Of a stretch of DNA of 64,000 bases, positions 1-12,149 are shown piece by piece. The position numbers and the translations under genes were made by a program. Within the stretch, counting starts at the first letter, position 1; the number at the start of each line of letters is the position of its first letter. This DNA comes from Zychaea mexicana (taxonomy: Eukaryota > Mucoromycota > Mucoromycetes > Mucorales > Lichtheimiaceae). Location of the stretch: positions 203,676-267,675 of the forward strand of contig NW_026516728.1 in the NCBI RefSeq assembly GCF_025766255.1, written 5' to 3'. Below the pieces are notes generated by a model. That model saw only the letters and a program-made list of their open reading frames with translations. It had not been told where the DNA came from and did no database searches.

Positions 1-586
1 ACTTCGATTTAAAATCAGCACTACTGACGGAAAGGAGAAAAAAGCAGCTGCCGATACTCTCAACGATGGCAGTAGTAACACAAGCAAGCGTATTCCACAA
101 CAGCAACGACGCTATGGATCTGTTCGCTCTGTACAAGATATGCTATATGCCAAATACAATGGATCTGTTGACCAGGATGACGACGATACATTCTTCGCAA
201 CACTGTTCACACTTGAGCAAGAAGAACAAAATTCGAACGTCGTCTGTGTGACCATCGATGCCCAACATCAAGAAGGTGGATTCCAATTATATGATGCGAT
301 CACAACCATCAACCAGCACTTTAAAGAGAATGATATGACCAAACAAGATTTGGTAATTCTTGGACGACAAAACAAGGTGTATGGAAATCAATGGCCTCAT
401 CTATCGCTTGTGGCCCCTTGGCCAGTGACACCATCGGCTGAATCCCCTGGCAGCGTGCATTATAGCAAAGAATTCAAGTCGGTTCTGGGTCCATTGTCGT
501 TTGGTTTGCTGTCATCTAATGCTCAGTCGAGTCTGGTTGTGATGCAAGCACCTACCCGAGATAAAGCATTGGTATCGCCAGAGTGA
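1..586 (+). CDS. K+/H+ antiporter, C-terminal part (Kha1/CHX-like, partial)
   Basis: This is the 3' end of a gene entering from the left edge; the frame is open from base 2 to TGA at 584-586 (194 residues). No membrane segments lie in this part. The visible domain resembles the cytosolic C-terminal regulatory (USP-like) domain of CPA2-family cation/proton antiporters (fungal Kha1, plant CHX). It has a strand QDLVILGR, then about 50 residues later LGPLSFGLLSS followed by SSLVVMQ, the usual order 'DLVLVGR ... LG.hs..L.s. ..S.LVVQ'. Such proteins exchange K+ for H+ in endomembranes. A Ser/Gln/Arg-rich linker precedes the domain. The membrane part, which would prove the family, is outside the window. 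A C-terminal domain of a CCC-type transporter was considered but fits less well. Confidence 0.6.
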   Translation, partial: LRFKISTTDGKEKKAAADTLNDGSSNTSKRIPQQQRRYGSVRSVQDMLYAKYNGSVDQDDDDTFFATLFTLEQEEQNSNVVCVTIDAQHQEGGFQLYDAITTINQHFKENDMTKQDLVILGRQNKVYGNQWPHLSLVAPWPVTPSAESPGSVHYSKEFKSVLGPLSFGLLSSNAQSSLVVMQAPTRDKALVSPE

Positions 587-1508
587 AAAACATCTCTTTC
601 GTGAACCTCTTCGCCCCTCTTACATTTTTGTACTGCCGATGCTGCCATGTATATCCTCAATTTATCATACATTTTACCCGTACCCGTAGTTATTATTTAT
701 CCATTATCCAATCTTCCATTCTTCTTTTCCTTTTCCTGATGTACTGTATACGCCAACAAAGTTGTTTTTAAGGTTAAGATCTTTTTTATGGCTTGTTAAC
801 TTATGATTACCGTGTGCAACGTGAATAAAAGATGGTTGTAGCGACCGACGAAATCATCTGGAAAATTACGTGAGCCGTAGCAGTTGGCATGTAAATTTAC
901 ATTTTGGGCATCATCAGTATCAGTTCGTGCTAATGAGAATCTGTGTCTTCTGTGTTCCTCTTGAACATTTTCTCCGAATGCCAGCCAACACGAGAGCCCG
1001 TATAGGTAGACTGTACCTTTTGCGTGTGTGTATTGCTTACTCACATAATTCACATTACAGCATCTTTGAGGGCGGTTGACCAAAAGCAACAAATTCTAAC
1101 TCAAAGATAAAGTTCTCATAAATAGTTTAAACATCACTTTACTCGTTTATTCTAGATATGCTGGATATGATAACGACTTAATAGTGACTAGCAAATAAGC
1201 GCAACGTCTATAAGCTTGCTGGTCATAAATTAGGACTTTTATGTGTATCTCATGTGCTAGTATCAGATACAAATCACTACTTCCTCTCCTGATGAATTCA
1301 TTATAAAAGGTGAAGGAGCTTTTAAAGCCAACGTGGCCGTGGCGGATGATCTTTATATATCTATATAAATCTAAGCAAGGTTGTTGTAATCGTTTGTACA
1401 ATATAAATCGGTATGCACGTATAGAAAACCAAGCATAAATTACACTAGAAATACTATCATCTCACCACTACTACATCTTTGTAATTGCTTTCAGAAACTG
1501 TGTTTCTT
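587..1508. other. Convergent intergenic region
   Basis: This AT-rich stretch lies between the 3' ends of the antiporter gene and of glyoxalase II. I see no convincing reading frame, RNA gene or repeat. It should hold the two 3' untranslated regions. Confidence 0.6.
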
Positions 1509-2676
1509 TCAAAAGCTGTCCTTCATTTGTCGAATTTTACCGAGCACCTCTTCTGCAGATGCCTTGTTCCCTTTTCCAAGCACGCGCTCTTGTACCGAAT
1601 TCTGTTCGACACGGAAGAAAGGATTCGTTAACTTCTCGTTTTGAATGGTCGACGGGGTAGTGCAGCCAACACGTTGAGCCCATGCCATCTTTTCTTTGAT
1701 CTCCTTGTTATCTGATTCAATATGCTCTGCAAATCTAAGGTTGGAAACTGTGTATTCATGACCAAAGTACATGGACGTGCTATCTGGTAGCTCGGCCACC
1801 GTACGGATTGATTTCCACATATCCTCTGCCGTGCCTTCAAAGAATCGCCCACATCCGGAAGAAAAAATGCTAATATCCAACGTACAGTGCCATATTGATT
1901 AGTTAGTAAAGGGAGAAAAATTAATATCAACTTGCCACCTTCATGGTAGAAAACATACCAGTCACCAGTAAACACAGCTTGCTTTCCATTATCTGAAATG
2001 TAGTAACAAGTATGGTCCATGGTGTGACAAGGCGTCGACAACGGCACGACCTCCAAGGAACCGACCTTGACGCTCTCCTTGTGACCGACAATGTGGTTTG
2101 CCCCAGAAACTTTGTCGGAACCACCATAGCAGGGCAAGTCAGGGAATTCCTTCAACAATTGAAGATTGCCACCAGCATGATCCGCGTGATGGTGCGTCGT
2201 GAGGATTCTACAAATTGTGTGTTTAGATGTAATCGTCGTTTCGATTTGTAAGAATTCAACTATTGACAACGTGTTAAAAGAAACCCAGAATTACGTACGC
2301 AGAAAGCTTATACTCAGGGTACTCGGCCAAAGCTGCTAAGACTTTGTTAGGTTCAACGGGATCTACCACGGCAGCTAAAGTTTTATTCAAAAGAGTAAAG
2401 AAAGGTGTAATGAGCTATTCGTGTAAGGTCTTATTACGAGCCTTCCCTTTTAATTTTGCGCAAAAGGTGATACAACGCGATGCTTACCCTGGTTTGCTTG
2501 CGGATCCAATAACAGATATGCGTAGCTTTATTTACAACGTAAGCATGAATATGATTACATGGGAAAAATATAGAGAGAGAAGCTTACTTGTCTTTGAGGC
2601 AGGGAACGGGTTTGATAATCATCTTGCGTGGAAGAGACGTGGAAAGCAGTCGTTTTGAGATTTGCGGAAAAAGCAT
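1509..2676 (-). CDS. GLO2: Hydroxyacylglutathione hydrolase (glyoxalase II)
   Basis: Hydrolyses S-lactoylglutathione to lactate and glutathione, the second step of methylglyoxal detoxification. Five exons, phase-consistent: 2588-2676, 2488-2525, 2299-2374, 1959-2207, 1509-1869 (270 residues). The metallo-beta-lactamase zinc site is clear: TTHHHADHAGG near residues 71-81, then TPCHTMDH, then VFTGDCIFSSGCGRFFEG with its bridging Asp, then FGHEYT. The C-terminal IRQMKDSF matches the substrate-binding basic tail. The codon for Cys in TGDC is completed across the 1870-1958 intron, which supports that junction. Two in-frame ATGs are possible: 2676 adds an 18-residue basic, Ser/Leu-rich mitochondrial-type leader (MLFPQISKRLLSTSLPRK); 2622 gives a cytosolic protein starting MIIKPVPCL. 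The second Gly of the usual HTxGH is Asp here. Confidence 0.95.
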
Positions 2677-4197
2677 TGCGTAAAACGCGCCCAAAAAATT
2701 ACACGGGTGTTGCATTGATGTTGATGTGTGATGAGACTTTTGTGTCACCATGAGACGGCACGTAGTTACAAACATACAAACGCTATACGCTGCGCGAATC
2801 ATCATGCCCATCTATTCAATTGTCATGTTAAATTAATATCGTCCAAATTTTCATGCGGCTCCGAGATTTATTTTTAGGAAAACAACCAATCCTTCTTATG
2901 GCCGTTGATGATCATCTGCAGCGTTAAACGTATAATAGGCTATTTGGTGCCGTAAACAAATTTGCAACAGGATGGTATGTCGTCCAGAGCATACAGTCGA
3001 TAAGATTGTGCTAAAAATACTGCTAATCGTTATTGATTATTTCTTGCACAAAATTGACAGCTGACATGAGCTTCTACATATTGTTACTGTTATTTTAGGA
3101 TATGATAGTAAGACATGATCAACAATGCAACTAAATCCGAAAGATTGCCGTCAGTTGCCGTCAGTTGCCGTTATATACAGTAAACGCCGTTGATTTCCGT
3201 TTGTAGCCTTTCAGACAATTTAATCAACCTTCCAAAACCTTGTAACATCTCAAAAGGCCCAAACGGTAATATGAGCGAATAGCGACGGACCTTTATATCA
3301 AACTGCTGGTTTATGACAGATGTACAGTACGTAGACTTCATGTGAAATAGGTCGATTATTACCACGGTGTCTGTAAGACTACTATAATTAACGAGAATGT
3401 GCATAGTCTTAACGAATTTGCTACCATCCCCCATACTAACAACAACTGCTACCACTGCTGGCACCAAAATCATAGATATGTAATGCGTGTCATCGGGAAC
3501 CAGACAGCAGAATAGAAAACCTTAACAACGCAGCAACATAATGGCAACAGTATTAGGAAATGGCATCGTAACTTTACTTTATCTCTCCATGGAATTTTCA
3601 TGCTTGTTGATCATTCATGGGTGTCTGGTGATGATGTGCTCACACACCCACACCTCGTTCTTTTTTCTACAGGCTATCACTCCTCTCCTCCACCTCATCC
3701 CACAAAGAACCCCTCCTTGACTTTGTTTAACATGCTCTCGCTCTCTGAATGCCACTTCTTGTTGTTAATAAAAGCTTGAAGCACGCTCACTCAGACATTT
3801 CATAGTAGTTCTTTGGAATAAGTGAGAAGTAAAACAGGATTTCATACACAATCTATGACAGCGGTGGTTTATTATAATAATATTTGTTGTACTGTATGAT
3901 GTTTGTTTCTATGCGCATGACCTATGCACGCGAAAGGAGAATGGTCCCTCGATGTCTGTTTGTATTTAATTGGCAACCAAGCGAAAGAGAGAGTAAAAAA
4001 ATCACTGATAAATCCGAGACCCTTGGTGTAAGGTCGAGCAAAAAAAGCCCTTAATCCCCTAAATAAACAGAGCTTTACCTACACATTGTCTATAACCGAA
4101 AAATAAATCCTTTCTTTTTGCTGTTTTTTTCCCTATTATTTCAAGAGCTCCTACCGTGTTCACTTGTCCTCTTCAATCAAATAAAAAGATAATATAT
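2677..4197. other. Divergent intergenic region
   Basis: Upstream region of both GLO2 (leftward) and the WBP2-like gene (rightward). I see no supported gene. It contains a short perfect decamer repeat at 3145-3171 and pyrimidine-rich stretches before 4198. Confidence 0.55.
3145..3171. repeat. Decamer tandem repeat, 2.7 copies
   Basis: Three successive copies of TTGCCGTCAG, the last one truncated after seven bases. Perfect identity is seen directly. No function is evident. Confidence 0.8.
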
Positions 4198-4959
4198 ATG
4201 TCAAGCATCAATCACACACGTGTAAGCTTACGGCGTATCAACAATAGCACAACGCATATGACAACCGAACAGCAACAACAAAGATACCCTTCTACTCCTA
4301 CTACTGATGCAGCAACAGCAGCTCAATTCCATCTGATGCCAGCTCCACAAACAAACGAAAGCTTCTATTTCAACCAAGAGCCAATTTCGGCCGTAATCTA
4401 CGAGAATGACCATGGCATACAACAACAAATAAAAATGGAAACAGCCTCCGTTCATTTGACAGATCAACGCTTGATTTTGTTACTTCAAGATCGTTTTCCG
4501 AGAAGTAGCAATACGGCGACAACATTGGTGTCAACTTTTCAGATCGATTTGGGTCACGTCGCTTCGCTCAAATGCAGGTTAACGTTTCGGTGCGGTATCC
4601 AGCTTAGTCTGTATCTTGTCGATAGTGCTACCCCCGTACGTATACAGCTCGTGTTTGCCAAAAAGGATCGGAATCGTCGAGACGCTTTCAAGGAATATCT
4701 CAACATGATTATGGCCGGATTAACGTCCAGGAAACGGGTATTGGCAATGCATCGGCAGCTGTCCTCGCAGCTAATGCATCATCATCACGGTGGAGAGCAG
4801 TTGCCGTCGTATGATCAAGCGCTTTCTGACACGACAATCATGGATCATCACCGTCATCATTCTGGCCCTACTACGACTAGCACAGCTATTACAGGAAGCA
4901 ACAATAATGACAACAGTTCCAGCATTATAGATATACTCCCTCCAGCTTATTCGACTTAG
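4198..4959 (+). CDS. WBP2-like GRAM-domain protein with PPxY-type motifs
   Basis: Single exon, 253 residues from the first in-frame ATG at 4198; an alternative ATG at 4258 (MTTEQQQQ) is equally reasonable. The middle (roughly residues 55-185) resembles the GRAM/PH-like domain of WW-domain-binding protein 2: a strand asking for 'ASVHLTDQRLILL', then FQIDLGHVASL and a strand-rich segment ending before a Lys/Arg-rich helix. The tail is His/Ser/Thr-rich and carries LPSY near residue 202 and PPAY near the C-terminus, ligands for WW domains of Nedd4/Rsp5-type ubiquitin ligases. A role as adaptor for such a ligase is inferred from the family. The N-terminus is poorly conserved, so the true start is uncertain. 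Confidence 0.65.
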   Translation: MSSINHTRVSLRRINNSTTHMTTEQQQQRYPSTPTTDAATAAQFHLMPAPQTNESFYFNQEPISAVIYENDHGIQQQIKMETASVHLTDQRLILLLQDRFPRSSNTATTLVSTFQIDLGHVASLKCRLTFRCGIQLSLYLVDSATPVRIQLVFAKKDRNRRDAFKEYLNMIMAGLTSRKRVLAMHRQLSSQLMHHHHGGEQLPSYDQALSDTTIMDHHRHHSGPTTTSTAITGSNNNDNSSSIIDILPPAYST

Positions 4960-5387
4960 CTATTCTGTATATACTGTAATTTATTACGATCCAATATATA
5001 TAATTACAATAAGTAGGCACAATATACATATAGAAAAAACTAAGATGCAGGGCATTCCTATGATGCGTTTGAAATGACTGCTCTCAATATAGAACATATG
5101 AATATGTAGTTGTGTATGTATAATAAGGGCTTGTCTACGTATTTGCATATTATCCTTGCTGTGCTGATATCTCAAAGGCACAGGGGGAAACAATGAAGTA
5201 GTACCCTGAACAAGGAAAAAGCCCTGATATTATTTATGCATAGTAGGAGGGGTTTTAACATGAATGAAGTTGGTCAAAATCAAACAAGAACTGTACCTTC
5301 TTGTTATCTTTCAGAAACAAATTAATGACAACCCATGTGCAACAAAAAGGTCTACTCAGCGTAGCATATTCAAAATAAAATATAGAT
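4960..5387. other. Convergent intergenic region
   Basis: Lies between the 3' ends of the WBP2-like gene and protoporphyrinogen oxidase. Very AT-rich. Nothing further seen. Confidence 0.6.
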
Positions 5388-7228
5388 CTATGATTTCATC
5401 AAAACATTGACATGACTCTGGCTCAATCTTGCACTATCTTTTAAGTCTTCGCTACTATGTTCTGATCGTCCCAATCCAGTGATAATTTTGTCCTTGCTCC
5501 CTAATGCTCCAGAGACGATTAATTCCTCCACCAACTCGCGGCTGTTTTTGATGCAATCGGGCACGCTGACACTCCAATAGCTAGCACCGGTCACACTGAG
5601 CGCATGGCCATAGTCCATCTTCAATGCTTGATGCAGCTCTCCCAGTCGCTGCTGGTGTCCAACAAGATACTGTGGAATACATTTGGCCTGCAAGTTGACC
5701 ATAGAATATTCGGGTTCAGCATCAATGCCCAGATAAGTCTTCATGGACTTTAATGCATATTGATATGCTTCTTGTGGATCGAGTTGTTCGATGGGTGCTT
5801 TAAATGCATTCTTCCATTGATGACCACCAATCATGACTGTGGCCTTGACCCGATCGTCACCTTCGGCATCTTGCCCGCGCATTGCGTTGGAATCAAATAC
5901 AACGCCAAGCGTGCCGGGTACCGGTACGGGATATCTTGAATCGGGATGAGGGGTCAGGAAACCAAATCCATCATAGGTAAGGTTAACATCAGGCGCATAT
6001 GCCAAGTTGACGACTGCCACGTCTACAGCAGGATTGTAAGTGAGATGGGGTAGTGGTGATGAAGTGGTGACGGTATTCAGAGCAGCTGAAGGAAGCGCCG
6101 ATATGGTATGATCCGCATAAATGACTTGTTTGGTTGTTGTGATCTAAAACAATGCATCAGTATGTTCGTACCACAAAAGAACACTTGCTCTTTCCTTTCC
6201 TCCTTTCTCCCCGTATGTACAACAAGGATAAACAATCTACCTTGGATTCAGCTTCTTGAGCTTGTACATCGACTACAGGTTCGCCTGTCACGATGTTGAC
6301 ATTATCGCACTCTTCCAACCAACTTCGCAGCCGTTCCGTCAACATTTCCGTGCCATCCTTGAAACCAATCACACTCATGCTCTCCATTTTGCCAAACCAG
6401 TCTGGGTCTTCCTTGCGCGCACGAGCAGCGATGCCACGTTCCCGGAAAGTATCCACTTGAACACCACCTTTAAGCAATCCCTTTACGATGCTGCCATAAA
6501 CACGTTCGTTCTCGTATAGCATGCGAAGCGCTGACCGGGCCGAAAGTGCTTTCACGTCGCCAGCATAGATTCCATGGACCATTGATCCAACAAGGTCCAA
6601 AGCAACATGCTCGTTAAGCCGACGGGATACCAGGGAATACAATGACTCGTCATCGTCGTCTTGGCCTGTGCGTGCTGAACGGATGAATGGTTCGCGTAAA
6701 ATAGATGGTATCACGCCTTTCAGCACAGGTGGTTTGTGGAACAAGAGTGATGACAGTGAACTTGGTAGTGTGTTGATAGAGCCATCAAAATAAATGTATC
6801 GGTTTTTGGCTGATGGATCCGTTTTGGGTACACTCACTAAGCTTTCGGCGAGGCCCAAATCTCTTGTCTATCGCCATATGCGTGAGTGTGCGAGAAAGAG
6901 ATATAGGCGTTCCATTCTATAGTTTCAGGGAACATTGCATTCAATATTTCCTTCTTACCAATTCTAGAACAACGGCACCACTTGTTCCAACAGGACGAAG
7001 ACTACGAGGACCTGATTCAAATAAAACTGATTTTGCATTTCTGTTGGCACTAGTTTTGGGACACGATGCGTGGAATCCAGGTTCAACGCGACGACTGCGA
7101 ATCCACCCGCCTACACGATCGGAACCTTCAATGAGAGTAATTTGAGTTGCACGAGGTGATAATCGCGCCAAATAGTAAGCTGCTGAAAGACCTGAAATGC
7201 CTCCTCCCAACACAGCTACGGAAGGCAT
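5388..7228 (-). CDS. HEM14: Protoporphyrinogen oxidase
   Basis: Oxidises protoporphyrinogen IX to protoporphyrin IX, the penultimate step of haem synthesis, at the mitochondrial inner membrane. Three exons, all phase 0: 6959-7228, 6241-6867, 5388-6143 (550 residues, normal for the family). The N-terminus VAVLGGGISGLSAAYYLA is the FAD dinucleotide fold, followed by the family's VGGWIRS. The first junction restores LELTRDLGLAESL, as in homologues. The last exon ends with the usual VSVPDCIKNSRELVEEL segment and a C-terminal FAD-contact region. There is no strong presequence, as is common for this enzyme. The start ATG at 7228 directly precedes the FAD fold. A CT microsatellite lies about 75 bases upstream. 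Confidence 0.95.
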
Positions 7229-8719
7229 GGTGGTGTGTAGAAGTTGATATGTGGTAGTGTTACAGAGTAAGTGAAAAGAAAGTGCCGCATGATTTTTTTT
7301 GCTCTCTCTCTCTCTCTCTCTCTTCGGCTTCACTCCCATCAAAGAGCCGACATTCATCCCTTCACTCAGACAGTATGACTCAAATTCACCCGAACATTTA
7401 CATACGATTGGCCCTTGCAAACTTATCACGCTAAAAATGATAAGGTTGTGTGTGCTTCGCATAAACTATGATATCGTTAGGAAACAATGTGTTTTGGTAT
7501 GTAGTATAATCAACTTGCCAAAGTTCTCGAATTCAAAGAGTCCGTCCCTTTTAAGACGCCAGCGTCCAAACAACAAGAAGTCTTTGACTTTGAACGTACA
7601 GGTAGAATGCGTTGATAATAGTTACATAACTTTGTTCCCAGTATGATAGCTTTAAATAGCGTTAATACAACATGGGGAAAATGAAGAGATATTCTCCAAA
7701 CAAATTAAAAAGTCAATTCCTTCAGCCATGGTGAATAGTAAATCAAAGAACTAGGTTGTTGTTTTTTAAAGACATAATAGGTGTCAAACTGGCAATATTA
7801 TTAGTGAATTAGCGTAAACTTACAATGGGTTAGGATAGGTATAACGTCCAAGTCCTCCTTCTATCGTCTGTCAAAGAAAGGAGAAAAACCCCAACGTCCT
7901 CCAGTTATGCGGCTGCATCTAGTGAAGCCATGTAGCATAATTAGATAACTAAACTGTATATGCCTTTTATGCATCCACTGGATGCACCCTTTGCGCCTCC
8001 AAACGATTGATTTAATATGTTTCCATGGGGGTTAAACATCGTCAGAGTATACGTATGAGATCCTTCATAATAATCGACCAGTCCCATTGTAGTAGGCTCC
8101 CCTCTTTCGAGCAAACACGCGTCGAGTAGAGATAGAACGTGTTATTGGCACGCTTATAGTATTTAGAGCTTGGTGAATTAGGTGCGCCATCACAAAAACA
8201 TTCTATATGCTCGTGGCTGACAGTGCCATACCTCTGTAGTTTCTTGCACTGATCAAGAAGAAGAAGACGCTGATATAAGCGTGGCTAGCATAGGTATGAA
8301 TGGCCAATTATGTTGTTTTAGAGTGAGTGATAAGCTTAAAAGGACTCTTTATGATTTCAAGTTGGTAAGAAAAGCAGTTTTGACATGTATGCCAATGCGC
8401 AGTGAGGGCATCTATCCAACCATTTTGCAGACTGGAAATCGGAGAAAGCTGCCATGCGCTGGCGGGGTTGAAGAGAGAGAACAACACACACACACACACA
8501 CAGAGAGAGCGAGGCCCCCAATAGATTCCGGGCTGTCGATTCTGAAGAACTTTCGCTTCAAGTGACGACTCGATACTTGTCACTTTTTTTACTGTTTGCC
8601 TTTTCTTGCTCCTTCCCTAACTTTTCTCCTTCGAACCACGCGTAAAGCCAAATCGCCTGTTTTATAATCAGTTCTCCTGTATCAAACCTTTTTTATTTGA
8701 AATATAAACGGCTGTCATC
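7229..8719. other. Divergent intergenic region with microsatellites
   Basis: Upstream region for HEM14 (leftward) and the 4E-T-like gene (rightward). It contains a (CT)n run at 7302-7323 and a short (AC)n/(AG)n run near 8485-8508. I see no supported gene in between. Confidence 0.55.
7302..7323. repeat. (CT)n microsatellite
   Basis: Eleven uninterrupted CT dinucleotides about 75 bases upstream of the HEM14 start codon (GA on its coding strand). Similar CT/GA runs sit in other upstream regions of the window (36908-36923, 41088-41102, 63149-63172). Confidence 0.85.
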
Positions 8720-11700
8720 ATGTCGGATCGTGGGGACACACCGGCTGCCGAAGCAGCAGCAGCAGCAGCAGCAACGATACCTGCCACAAACACCACCACC
8801 ACCGTTACTACTACAACCAGTGCTGCTACAGCAACAGCAACAGAAACGGAATCAAATGCTCCAGTTACTCGATACACTTATCAAGTCTTAATGTCCTTAC
8901 GTGATAGTCCATTGGTCGCAAAACCACCAGACATGCCACCTTTATCGACTTGGTTTGGGTACGATTTATAAGCTGTGTGGGAATCTGGGTTGCAAGAGGA
9001 GGGGGTTGGGAGAAACTAGTGACCGATTTACATGCACACACGTAACCACGAGTGTGTGTGTGTACGCATGGTAATTGGAAAACACCATCTGACTTGTTTT
9101 CTAGTGATGATCTTGAAGCACCCTTGTCTAAAGGTATACTGAATGGTGCCATCACTTCTCGAACTTTAGGTTTGTGTTGTTTTCCATTTCTTTTTTCGCT
9201 TTTGTTTTTGTTTATGCGTCTTTTTGTTAACTCTGCGTGTGCTTTGCCCGTAGCAAATTCTTTAGACAGAAACGTTCTCCTTGCTCCAAACAAGTCTATA
9301 TTCTCAGCACAAAACTATGGAAAACGCTCTTTGGCGGACGACGACTCAAATACGTCAATGTCAACGCGGACAACGCAATCACATACATCTTCCCGATATC
9401 GCCATGTAATTTAATTATCTATTTAGTTGAGAGCGAAAAAAGAAAATAAGGGATATTATATGAGAGAAGGCAAAGAAGAGACCGAGAGAGAGAAACAAGT
9501 GCGTGCTAATAACTCCTGAACTTTTTGATTATTAGAACAACGATGAACTGAGACCTTACAATAGTAACGGTTATAACAACAGTAACAACCACAACAACGA
9601 CAGAGACCAACGATCGTCACGAAGTCAAACCTATTCTACGGAATGGGGCCTTTCCAACAGATATAACAATCGACGAGTAAATAACAAGAACCAGCATCGA
9701 AGCATATCGCCTTTACAAAACACCAAGCAACAACAACAACATCACCAGCAGGACAGAAACCTTTTAAATGAAAGCTCTAGAAACCGAAGAGAAAGTAAGT
9801 GGAGAGTTTTAGCGTTTGGAAAAAGAAAAGTAGAGAACTCATTATTGTATATCATCATGTTAGATCCCCGTGAAAAAACATCGACCAACAAGCTTTTGAA
9901 TGGAGATGCAACACTACAGCAACACCATCAGCATCAACAACAGCATCAACAACAGCAACAGCAGCAGCGCTCATCAGATAAATTACCGGAATGGATGGAT
10001 TATAACCCAAGTACAGAACGCAAGCCTGTAAGGCAGCTTGACGCAATACCTCCAGCACCCCCTCCAGGCTTCTCCAATGATTTGGAAGCGTGGAAGTCGG
10101 ATATGAAATTACGTGATAAGAACATGGAGGCGAATGGATCATCACAACCACCGTTGCACGGAAAGGGTAAGTGCAGATAATCACTATATCAGGGGCTGAA
10201 GGCTATGGAAACAAAGCAATAAGAAAGAAAGAACGGAAAGGCTAAAAATTTCGCTCACCATAGATGGCCAGCCAAAGAAGGACGTCAGCGATCTCGACAT
10301 GCTGCTTGGTGGCATGAGCTCAATCGATTTGCATAAACCTCAGCAGCAGCAATCCGGCGGAATGGACTTTCTTTCGTCATCCGTGCTCGATTCACCCTCA
10401 CTACCCGGTCGCCGTGAACGTGGTTCTCGGTTCGCCAAGTTCTTTGCGAAGCGCGAGGAGGAAGCTACCACGCCTGTGGTCGAGGAACTAACATCACAGC
10501 CACCCACGGTTCCAGTTCAGGGCAAGTCTATCAGCATAAATGATTTGTTTGGTAGAAATCTTCCGCAGACACCACCACAGCAACAACAACGGCAGCAGCA
10601 GGGCTCTAGCGAAGTGAAGGCGTCATTTTCCCAAGGCCCTCCAGCTCCTGCTCCTGCTCCCCGTATGCTCTCAGAAGAAGAAGTTCTCCAGAGCTTAGGT
10701 GCCAAAAGATCACCTCAACAACACAAGGAGAAACCTTCAGCGGAGGATGCAATGGGCTTTGACAAGGTACTACAAATCCTCTCCCAGCCAAAGGTAAATG
10801 ACCTACAAACAGTTGTTAGGTGAAAATCAAATAATTATTGAACGCTGTGAACTAATAATTTAAATTGTTACGTAAAACCAAATAATAGCCTACATCACCG
10901 TACGACATCAAGAAGGATGAGTTCGTAGAACAACAAGAATCTGGCGAACCTGTTATGGTAGCTGCAGAAACACCTAAGCAAGAACAGCACAATTTTGAAG
11001 AAAATGTATACATGTCGTCGCCTAAACCGCCCTTTGAGCTGTCACAGCAACAACGTGCATCCCCTGTAAGCGCTGCGATACCGACGGCGACGCACGAAGA
11101 AGCGACTGTAGCATCTCCTGTGCGAACACCAGCAGAAAAGCAGCACATGCGGACGGATAGCACGGATAGTGCCCAGGCTCAGAAGCCAAAGCTCGTTGGC
11201 AAGGCATTTGCAGGAAACCTGCCCACATCCGTACTACGTCAAATGAGCGCACGAACATCTGAAGGTCGGTCACCATCCATCGCCTCTAGTAAATCGGCGA
11301 ACCGATCGTTTGCAGCTGGTAGCTCGTCGGCTGGCGGATCGCCTGCCTTGTCGAACCACTCGCCATCAGCTATCAAGAGTGGCATCCCAATGGTATCTCA
11401 TCAGCAATCAAATTCACCTGTCCAACAACTCTCATATACGTCTAATGCGTATCAGCAGCCACAACAACGCATGCCTGCCACTTCCCCAGGCTATCCCTTG
11501 CCAGGACACAGTCCTATTGTGGATCCGATTGCAGCAGCAGGTGCCCCTCCTCTTGGTCGCCAGCCCCGAAATTTGGAGCAATTGCTTCAATATGGCGTTG
11601 CTACTGCAGCTGCTGGTAATGGCGGTGGTGGTGATAAACTTTCACCTCCAGTTATGCCACGTTCCGGTATGAATGGTAACGGACCTATGATGGGCCCACA

Positions 11701-12101
11701 CCATCCTCATCACCAACCCCATCACCCTCCTCATCCTCATCATCCGTTCCAAGGTCAAGGAGGCATGGAACAATTCATTCCTCCGCATTTGATGCAGCCA
11801 ATGCCGCCGCATATGGGACCTGTTGGACCTGGCCCCATGCTTCAGCCACACCACCTTCCGCCGCAGCTTCAAGGACAAGCCCCTCACCAATTCCCTCCCA
11901 TGCAGCGTGAAATGATGACACCACCTACCAGCGACCATCCTGCCTACATGGGTAACGTTCCGCCTCCACACATGATGGGTAACGGTAAGTTTTTGGCAAT
12001 CGATTGGTGTATGATTAAGGCCGGGAACTTATCCATTTGTTCATACGATAGGGTTGCCTCCACATTTGTTTGCAAAGAGTCAAGGATGGGACCGGCACTG
12101 A
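8720..12101 (+). CDS. 4E-T-like eIF4E-binding protein
   Basis: Eight exons, phase-consistent: 8720-8958, 9105-9169, 9254-9405, 9536-9794, 9864-10166, 10264-10793, 10889-11984, 12052-12101 (897 residues). Near residues 52-58 it has YTYQVLM, fitting the canonical eIF4E-binding motif YxxxxL-phi and placed as in animal 4E-T (RYTKEELL). Further along are GSRFAKFFAKREEE, SINDLFGR and, near residue 627, LPTSVLRQMS, which resemble conserved blocks of EIF4ENIF1/4E-T. The rest is low-complexity Gln, Asn, Pro and His. Known 4E-T represses translation and links eIF4E to decapping and P-bodies; the same role here is inferred. The last junction gives a short tail ending QGWDRH. The stop lies 48 bases from the convergent EFM4 stop. 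Confidence 0.75.
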
Positions 12102-12149
12102 ATTTGTTAAATTTGTCTAGAACGTGTATGTTGAGGAAACTTTATTTTA

